NCBI GenBank assembly: GCA_012841845.1 | Contig: DUTZ01000150.1 | Coordinates: forward strand, 1-9,632 | Origin: Actinomycetales bacterium | GTDB lineage: Bacteria; Actinomycetota; Actinomycetes; Mycobacteriales; Mycobacteriaceae | Direction of reading: 5' to 3' | DNA length: 9,632 nucleotides | Part shown: piece by piece, positions 1 through 9,632 of the stretch | Position numbering within the stretch: position 1 is the stretch's first letter | How the letters are laid out: the number at the start of each line of letters is the position of its first letter | Position numbers and translations under genes: made by a program | Notes under the pieces: generated by a model | Told to the model about the DNA's origin: nothing | The model's input: only the letters and a program-made list of their open reading frames with translations | Database searches by the model: none

Positions 1-888
1 CGCGCGGTCAAGGGGCTCCCCGGCACGCTCGGCGGCGAGGCGAAGCTGCGCTTCGCGGCCGACCTCACCGAGTACGCACGGACTGTCGCACCCGCCGCAC
101 TGCGGGCCGAGGCCGCCCGCCGCGTCGCCGCGCTCTGCCCGGCACAGGGGGCGGAGCGGGAGGCGCACCAGGAGCGGCAGCGGTCCGCGCGTCTGGGTGC
201 GGTACGGCCCGACGGCACCAGCACGCTCACGATGGTCCTCACCGCCCGCTCCCGCGCCCTCGTCGAACGGGCGCTGTGTGATCACGGCGGGCCCGGCGGC
301 ACCGTCGCCTGCGAGCCCGGGTCGGACGACCGCTCGCCGGAGCAGCGGGCCCACGACGCGCTCACCCACGTGTGGGCCCTCGCCTCGGGTGTCGACCCGG
401 CGGCGGCCCGGGGTGCCGCGGCCATCGTCGTGCGGGTGACGCCCGAGCAGCTCGACGACCCGGCGGCCCTCGTACGCACCGACGCCGGCACCCAGCTCAG
501 CGTGCGGCAGGCCGTCTCCATGGCCGGCGCGAACCCGTGGTTCGTCTCCCTCCTGCGCGAGGGCCGCGAGGAACTGCACCGCATCGACGTGGACGCCCGG
601 CCCGACCGCCGCATCGCCACCGCGCTCCAGCGCCTCGTCCTCTACGCAGCCCACGGCGGCTGCACCTTCCCGGGCTGCGACGTCCCCGCCAGACGGAGCC
701 AGTACCACCACGTGGTGCCGTGGAGTCGCGGCGGTCCCACCACCGTCGGCAACGGGGCACTCGGCTGCCCACCACACCACGGCATGGTCGGGGACGGACC
801 CGCGGGATGGACGACCGTGCCGGACCCCAGGGTCCCGGGGCGCTGCCGCTGGATCCCGCCCGGCACCGACCGGCTGACCGACGCATGA
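1..888 (+). CDS. DUF222 / HNH endonuclease family protein, 5' end cut by window edge
   Basis: The frame is open from the first base, so the gene begins upstream; 295 C-terminal residues are visible. The left part (AKLRFAADLTEYARTVAP) has the helical, Arg/Ala-rich look of the DUF222 region common in Actinobacteria. The C-terminus is a zinc-supported HNH nuclease module. CTFPGC lies at residues 221-226 of the visible part, YHHVVPW at about 235-241 with the catalytic-type His pair, N251 in VGNGALGC, and CPPHH at about 256-260. All three HNH positions and the metal-binding Cys residues are present, so this copy looks intact. Such proteins occur in many copies per actinobacterial genome. They are presumed DNA nucleases, but a cellular role has not been settled and some may come from mobile DNA. 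The TGA stop overlaps an ATG in the pta frame (ATGA, 885-888). The family call is firm; the function is not. Confidence 0.9.
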   Translation, partial: RAVKGLPGTLGGEAKLRFAADLTEYARTVAPAALRAEAARRVAALCPAQGAEREAHQERQRSARLGAVRPDGTSTLTMVLTARSRALVERALCDHGGPGGTVACEPGSDDRSPEQRAHDALTHVWALASGVDPAAARGAAAIVVRVTPEQLDDPAALVRTDAGTQLSVRQAVSMAGANPWFVSLLREGREELHRIDVDARPDRRIATALQRLVLYAAHGGCTFPGCDVPARRSQYHHVVPWSRGGPTTVGNGALGCPPHHGMVGDGPAGWTTVPDPRVPGRCRWIPPGTDRLTDA

Positions 889-953
889 CCCCCGCCACCA
901 GGGATGGCACCGTCGACGGGGGTGATCGCGGCGTGCCCGCGGCGCACAACTGC

Positions 954-965
954 GAGACTGTCCCC
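954..965 (+). promoter_or_regulatory. Possible -10 element for a leaderless pta transcript
   Basis: The sequence GAGACT at 954-959 resembles the TAnnnT-type -10 hexamer of Mycobacteriales. It sits 6 nt before the GTG at 966, which is the spacing expected if transcription starts on the first base of the start codon. No convincing -35 hexamer is seen, which is common for such promoters. The first base of the hexamer is G rather than T, so the match is weak. This is inference only. Confidence 0.25.
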
Positions 966-3248
966 GTGCCCGCCGACGACACGCCCCTCACCTCCCCGCC
1001 CGCCGACCCCGCCTCCGCGGACGCCCCGTCCGCCGACCCCGGCGCGGTGCCCGACAGTCTCCGTGCGCCCCGCACCGACGCCGCCGGTGCCGGCGCCGCG
1101 AACGGCTCCCCGCCGCACCCCTCGGCCGTCTTCGTGGCAGCGCCCGAGGGTGACACCGGTAAGTCCACCGTCGCGCTGGGCCTGCTCCGGATCCTCGCGG
1201 GCACGGTCCAGCGGGTGGGCGTGTTCCGCCCGGTCACCATCGCCCGCCGGAACGGCGACGTGGTGGACACGCACGACCGCATCCTCGAGATGCTCCTGCA
1301 GCACTCCACCGCGGACCTGGAGTACGACGAGTGCGTCGGCGTCACCAACGCCCGCGTCCACGAGGACCGCGACGCGGCGCTCGCCGAGATCGTCGACCGT
1401 TACCACGCGGTCGCCCGCCGGTGCGACGCCGTGGTGATCCTCGGGACCGATTACACCGGGGTGCCCAGCCCCACCGAGTTCGACTTCAACGCCACCCTCG
1501 CCGTCAACCTCGGCGCGCCGGTCCTCCTCGTGATCCGGGGGACCGGGCGCGAGCCCGAGGAGATCGCCACCAACGCCCGCCTCTCGCTCGAGGAGCTCCG
1601 CAACGAGCACGCCCACCCGGCGGGCATCGTCGTCAACCGCTGCGCGCCCGACGAACTCGGCGACATCCGCGAGGCGCTCGCCCCGCTCGGCCTGCCGAGC
1701 TGGACGCTTCCGCAGAACGACCTGCTCACCGCGCCCACGATGGGCGAGCTGCTCGAGGCGGTGGACGGCAGCCTCTACTCCGGCGACCCGGCGCTGCTGG
1801 ACCGCGAGGTCATGGCCGTCATGGTCGGCGGCATGTCCGGCGAGCGGATCCTCGACCGGCTCTCCGACGGCACCGTGGTGATCGTCCCCGCCGACCGCAC
1901 CGACGCGGTCCTCGCCGTCCTCACCGCGCACGGCGCCGAGGGATTCCCCGTCATGGCGGGCATGATCTGGAACGGCGGGCTCATGCCGGGCAGCGCGATG
2001 CACAAGCTGGTGCACGGCATGCGGTCCACGCTGCCGATCGTGTGCACCGGGCTCGGCACCTACGAGACCGCCCGCGCCGCCGCGCTCACCCGCGGTCGCG
2101 TCTACTCCGGCTCCGGCCGCAAGGTCGAGACCGCGCTGAGCCTCATGGAGAAGCACGTCGACACCGAGGAACTCCTCGCCCGGCTGCGGGTCGAGACGCC
2201 CGACGTGGTGACCCCGCAGATGTTCGAGTACCAGCTTCTCGAGCGGGCCCGGGCCGACCGGCGCCACATCGTGCTCCCGGAGGGTGACGACGACAGGATC
2301 CTCCACGCCGCCGGCAGGCTGCTGCGCCGCGACGTCGCGGACCTCACGATCCTCGGCGAGGTCGAGTCCGTGCGCCGCCGCGCCGACGAGCTGGGCATCG
2401 ACCTGTCCGCCGCCCAGGTCCTCGACCCGCGCCGGAGCGAGCTCGCCGAGCGGTTCGCGCAGGAGTACACGGAGCTCCGCCAACACAAGGGTGTGACGCT
2501 CGACGTGGCGCGGGACCGCATGCACGACATCTCGTACTTCGCCACGATGATGGTCCACGACGGGCTCGCGGACGGCATGGTCTCCGGCGCCGCCCACACC
2601 ACCGCGCACACCATCCGGCCGGCGCTCGAGATCATCCGGACCAGCCCCGGCGTGGACACCGTCTCGAGCATCTTCCTCATGTGCCTGTCCGACCACGTGC
2701 TGGCGTTCGGCGACTGCGCCGTGGTGCCCACCCCGTCCGCCGAGCAGCTCGCCGACATCGCGCTCTCCTCGGCCGAGACGGCCGCCCGCTTCGGGATCGA
2801 CCCGAGGATCGCCATGCTGTCCTACTCGACCGGCGACTCCGGCACGGGCGCCGACGTGGAGAAGGTCCGCGAGGCCACCGAGATCGTGCACCGGCGGATC
2901 GCCGAGGCGGACCCGGGCGACCCGGTCGCCGGGCTGCCCGTCGACGGCCCCATCCAGTTCGACGCCGCCGTCGATCCCACCGTGGCCGGCAAGAAGCTCC
3001 CCGACTCGGCGGTCGCCGGGCGGGCCACCGTGCTGGTCTTCCCGGACCTCAACACGGGCAACAACACCTACAAGGCCGTGCAGCGCACCGCCGGGGCCGT
3101 CGCGATCGGGCCGGTCCTCCAGGGCCTGCGCAAGCCGATCAACGACCTGTCCCGCGGCGCGCTCGTCGAGGACATCGTCAACACGGTCGCGATCACCGCC
3201 GTCCAGGCCCAGGGCGCCGGCGGCGCGAGCCGGGAGGCCACGTCATGA
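966..3248 (+). CDS. pta: Phosphate acetyltransferase (long form)
   Basis: Pta converts acetyl-CoA and phosphate to acetyl phosphate and CoA in the cytosol, working with AckA in acetate overflow and uptake. From the GTG at 966 the protein has 760 residues, somewhat longer than the roughly 690 of M. tuberculosis Pta. The order is: a Pro/Ala/Asp-rich low-complexity extension (1-52); a dethiobiotin-synthetase-like P-loop domain beginning SAVFVAAPEGDTGKST (P-loop about 62-68); a DRTGG-type domain (about 276-395); and the catalytic PTA domain from about 419. The catalytic domain shows IVLPEGDDDRIL, DGMVSGAAHTTAHT, SYSTGDSG (619-626) and FPDLNTGNNTYKAVQR (692-707). The start is uncertain. ATG at 885 overlaps the upstream stop but has no Shine-Dalgarno; GTG at 933 has GGGGG 10 nt before it; GTG at 966 has a possible leaderless promoter. 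I prefer 966 because codons before it use T in the third position more often than the rest of the gene. Its stop overlaps the ackA start by 4 nt. Family certain, start not. Confidence 0.97.
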   Translation: MPADDTPLTSPPADPASADAPSADPGAVPDSLRAPRTDAAGAGAANGSPPHPSAVFVAAPEGDTGKSTVALGLLRILAGTVQRVGVFRPVTIARRNGDVVDTHDRILEMLLQHSTADLEYDECVGVTNARVHEDRDAALAEIVDRYHAVARRCDAVVILGTDYTGVPSPTEFDFNATLAVNLGAPVLLVIRGTGREPEEIATNARLSLEELRNEHAHPAGIVVNRCAPDELGDIREALAPLGLPSWTLPQNDLLTAPTMGELLEAVDGSLYSGDPALLDREVMAVMVGGMSGERILDRLSDGTVVIVPADRTDAVLAVLTAHGAEGFPVMAGMIWNGGLMPGSAMHKLVHGMRSTLPIVCTGLGTYETARAAALTRGRVYSGSGRKVETALSLMEKHVDTEELLARLRVETPDVVTPQMFEYQLLERARADRRHIVLPEGDDDRILHAAGRLLRRDVADLTILGEVESVRRRADELGIDLSAAQVLDPRRSELAERFAQEYTELRQHKGVTLDVARDRMHDISYFATMMVHDGLADGMVSGAAHTTAHTIRPALEIIRTSPGVDTVSSIFLMCLSDHVLAFGDCAVVPTPSAEQLADIALSSAETAARFGIDPRIAMLSYSTGDSGTGADVEKVREATEIVHRRIAEADPGDPVAGLPVDGPIQFDAAVDPTVAGKKLPDSAVAGRATVLVFPDLNTGNNTYKAVQRTAGAVAIGPVLQGLRKPINDLSRGALVEDIVNTVAITAVQAQGAGGASREATS

Positions 3249-4462
3249 CCCGCGTCCTGGTGCTCAACTCGGGCTCGTCCTCGCTCAAGCTGCAGGTCCT
3301 CGACACGGCGCTGCCGGAGTCGCGGTCCGAGCTCGCCTGGGTGCTGGTCGAGCGGATCGGGGAGGAGTCCGGCCACCTGCGTATCCGCCGGACCGACGCC
3401 ACGGGACTGCCGGCCGACGAGCGCACCGCCGAGGCGCCGTTCCCCGACCACACGGCGGCGCTCGCGCGCGTCCTCGAGCTGGCCGCCGAGTTGGAGGTGC
3501 ACCCCGACGACCTCGGCGTCGAGGCGGTCGGCCACCGGGTGGTCCACGGCGGCCCCGACTTCCACCAGCCCGTGCTGGTGACGCCCGAGGTGGAGGCCGA
3601 CGTCGAGGCGCTCGAGATCCTCGCGCCGCTGCACAACCCGGCCAACCTGCGCGGCATCCGGGTGGCCCGCGAGCTGCTGCCGGGCCTGCCCCACGTGGCG
3701 GTGTTCGACACCGGCTTCTTCCACGACCTGCCCGCTCACGCCCACACCTACGCGATCGACCGCGACGTCGCCCGGAAGTACGACCTGCGGCGGTACGGGT
3801 TCCACGGCACGAGCCACGACTACGTCTCGCATCGCACGGCGGAGATCCTCGGCCGGCCCTACGACGAGCTCAGCCAGATCGTCCTGCACCTCGGCAACGG
3901 TGCCTCGGCCTCGGCGATCACCGGCGGCCGCGCGGTGGACACCTCGATGGGCCTCACCCCGCTCGAGGGCCTGGTCATGGGGACGCGTCCCGGCGACCTC
4001 GACCCGGGCATGCTCATCCACCTCATCCGCGACCGCGGCATGTCGCCGGCAGACGTCTCCACGCTGCTCAACAAGCGGTCGGGCCTGCTCGGCCTGTCCG
4101 GGGTGTCCGACTTCCGGGAGCTGCTCCGCCGGGTCGACGACGGTGACGAGCAGGCCACCCTCGCCTACGACGTGGCGATCCACCGCCTGCGCCGGTACAT
4201 CGGCGGGTACTGGGCGGTCCTCGGCGACGTCGGCGCCCTCACCTTCACCGCCGGGGTGGGCGAGAACGTGCCCCGCCTCCGCGCCGACGCCCTCGCCACG
4301 CTCACCGGCTGGGGCGTGGAGATCGACGCCGACGCCAACGAGCACGGTTCCGGCGAGCGGCTCATCTCCACGCCGGACAGCCGGGTCGGGGTCCTCGTGG
4401 TGCCGACCGACGAGGAACTCGCGATCGCCCGCGCCTGCGACGCGGTCCTGGGCCGGGGCTGA
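3245..4462 (+). CDS. ackA: Acetate kinase
   Basis: AckA transfers phosphate between acetyl phosphate and ADP, giving acetate and ATP, and runs in reverse during growth on acetate. The 405-residue length is typical of the family. The ASKHA-fold signatures are all present: VLVLNSGSSSLK at the N-terminus (N8, K15), GHRVVHGG with R98, FDTGFF with D155, GFHGTSH with H187, LHLGNGAS, MGTRPGDLDPG with R248, FTAGVGEN and a C-terminal TDEEL glutamate near 390. These match the substrate-binding and catalytic residues known from the Methanosarcina enzyme. The ATG at 3245 overlaps the pta stop as ATGA. A clear Shine-Dalgarno, GGGAGG at 3232-3237, lies 7 nt before it inside pta, so the two genes form an operon with likely coupled translation. 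The gene ends facing pknG. Confidence 0.98.
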   Translation: MTRVLVLNSGSSSLKLQVLDTALPESRSELAWVLVERIGEESGHLRIRRTDATGLPADERTAEAPFPDHTAALARVLELAAELEVHPDDLGVEAVGHRVVHGGPDFHQPVLVTPEVEADVEALEILAPLHNPANLRGIRVARELLPGLPHVAVFDTGFFHDLPAHAHTYAIDRDVARKYDLRRYGFHGTSHDYVSHRTAEILGRPYDELSQIVLHLGNGASASAITGGRAVDTSMGLTPLEGLVMGTRPGDLDPGMLIHLIRDRGMSPADVSTLLNKRSGLLGLSGVSDFRELLRRVDDGDEQATLAYDVAIHRLRRYIGGYWAVLGDVGALTFTAGVGENVPRLRADALATLTGWGVEIDADANEHGSGERLISTPDSRVGVLVVPTDEELAIARACDAVLGRG

Positions 4463-4466
4463 GCCG

Positions 4467-4508
4467 CCACCAGCCCAGCCCCACCAGCCCAGCCCCACCA
4501 GCCCAGAG
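4467..4508. repeat. Three-copy 14-bp tandem repeat between ackA and pknG
   Basis: The unit CCACCAGCCCAGCC occurs perfectly at 4467-4480 and 4481-4494. A third copy at 4495-4508 matches except for the last two bases (AG instead of CC). It fills most of the 56-bp space between the two convergent stop codons. It is C-rich on the plus strand with little secondary-structure potential, so it is not an obvious hairpin terminator. It may be a slippage product, or may act in Rho-dependent termination as a C-rich, G-poor RNA segment downstream of ackA (inference). Confidence 0.85.
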
Positions 4509-4518
4509 CCCCGCCTGC

Positions 4519-9436
<4,918 letters not shown>

Positions 9437-9444
9437 CGCGGCGC

Positions 9445-9452
9445 TCACCTCC
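9445..9452 (-). promoter_or_regulatory. Ribosome binding site of glnX
   Basis: On the minus strand GGAGGTGA (9452 down to 9445) is an eight-base match to the anti-Shine-Dalgarno end of 16S rRNA. It is followed 8 nt later by ATG at 9436. The in-frame GTG at 9448-9446 is part of this site and so is unlikely to be the start. Confidence 0.8.
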
Positions 9453-9550
9453 CGGGATCCCCGCCGCCGGCGGACACTCGGCGGGCGTGGCTACCAGGCT
9501 AGTGAGTCCGCGACGCGGCGTCGGGCAGACTGGTCGGGGAGTCCGGTGAT

Positions 9551-9567
9551 CCCGCCTGCGCGGCGGG
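9551..9567 (+). repeat. Perfect inverted repeat in the mutT3 leader
   Basis: CCCGCC (9551-9556) and GGCGGG (9562-9567) are perfectly complementary and separated by TGCGC, giving a six-GC-pair stem with a five-base loop. It lies 16 nt before the mutT3 Shine-Dalgarno and is not followed by a T-run. It could be an RNA hairpin in the leader or a protein-binding dyad, but such dyads also arise by chance in DNA this rich in G and C. Confidence 0.45.
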
Positions 9568-9596
9568 GTCGGGTCGGAGAGGTGAAAGGGGGTCGC

Positions 9597-9632
9597 ATGA
9601 CCGCGAGCGACATCCACGGCGACGGCAACGGC
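9597..9632 (+). CDS. mutT3: Probable MutT3-type Nudix hydrolase, N-terminal fragment
   Basis: Only 12 codons (MTASDIHGDGNG) fall inside the window. The ATG at 9597 is preceded by GAAAGGGGGT (9584-9593), one mismatch from the ideal Shine-Dalgarno sequence and ending 3 nt before the start. In M. tuberculosis the gene next to glnX in this orientation is mutT3 (Rv0413), whose product has a similar GDGDGW segment close to its N-terminus before the Nudix domain. The call rests on synteny, the ribosome binding site and the GDGNG match. The Nudix box itself lies outside the window, so the product remains unconfirmed. Members of the family hydrolyse damaged or non-canonical nucleoside triphosphates. 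Confidence 0.55.
   Translation, partial: MTASDIHGDGNG

Larger units (their letters stand above)
9437..9596. promoter_or_regulatory. Divergent promoter region between glnX and mutT3
   Basis: This 160-bp stretch has no gene. For glnX, TAGCCT on the minus strand (9501 down to 9496) fits the TAnnnT -10 pattern; the best -35 candidate, CCGACG (9524 down to 9519, 17-bp spacer), shares only its GAC core with TTGACA. For mutT3, CAGACT at 9526-9531 is a possible -10, again with a poor -35. Each would give a leader of roughly 50-60 nt. The region also holds the 10-bp palindrome CCGCCGGCGG (9464-9473) in the glnX leader and a hairpin at 9551-9567. A promoter must be here because the flanking genes diverge; the exact boxes are tentative. 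Confidence 0.5.

Noticed and set aside
822..835. GGACCC-CA-GGGTCC inverted repeat before pta
   Set aside because: It lies inside the HNH coding region with a two-base loop and no T-run, and is explained by the codons there.
642..2891. Long open frame on the minus strand opposite pta and the HNH gene (749 codons)
   Set aside because: Its product is His/Gly/Val/Arg-rich with no recognisable domain, and it lies opposite clearly conserved genes. Such frames are expected opposite GC-rich coding DNA.

Overview
The window is GC-rich (about 70% or more) and gene-dense. Its gene order, pta-ackA facing pknG-glnH-glnX and followed by mutT3, is the one known from Mycobacterium tuberculosis (Rv0408 to Rv0413) and its relatives. 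The source is therefore almost certainly a chromosome of the order Mycobacteriales. A non-mycobacterial genus such as Dietzia is a reasonable guess, because the PknG differs clearly from the mycobacterial form, but the genus cannot be fixed from the sequence alone.

Layout from left to right. Positions 1-888 hold the 3' part of a DUF222/HNH-endonuclease-family gene that is cut by the window edge. pta (long, three-domain phosphate acetyltransferase) follows on the same strand and overlaps ackA (acetate kinase) by 4 nt. Together they interconvert acetyl-CoA and acetate with formation or use of ATP. A 56-bp convergent gap with a three-copy 14-bp tandem repeat separates ackA from a three-gene operon on the minus strand. 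That operon, read from right to left, is glnX (four-helix membrane sensor), glnH (lipoprotein of the amino-acid-binding family 3) and pknG (cytosolic Ser/Thr kinase with a TPR tail). Each adjacent pair overlaps by 4 nt, so the three are probably translationally coupled. A 160-bp divergent promoter region separates glnX from the first 12 codons of a probable mutT3 (Nudix hydrolase) on the plus strand.

How the genes work together. In the relatives studied, GlnH senses extracytoplasmic aspartate/glutamate, GlnX carries the signal across the membrane, and PknG phosphorylates the FHA protein GarA/OdhI. This releases inhibition of 2-oxoglutarate dehydrogenase and so sets the split between the TCA cycle and glutamate metabolism. 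Pta-AckA handles acetyl-CoA overflow on the other side of the same node. The system itself is already described.

What stands out here is in the details. PknG lacks the cysteine pairs of the rubredoxin module found in M. tuberculosis PknG and carries a duplicated Thr-containing motif in its disordered N-terminus. Pta has a low-complexity N-terminal extension and a possibly leaderless GTG start. A textbook Shine-Dalgarno sequence shows that glnX starts 12 nt downstream of the longest-ORF start.
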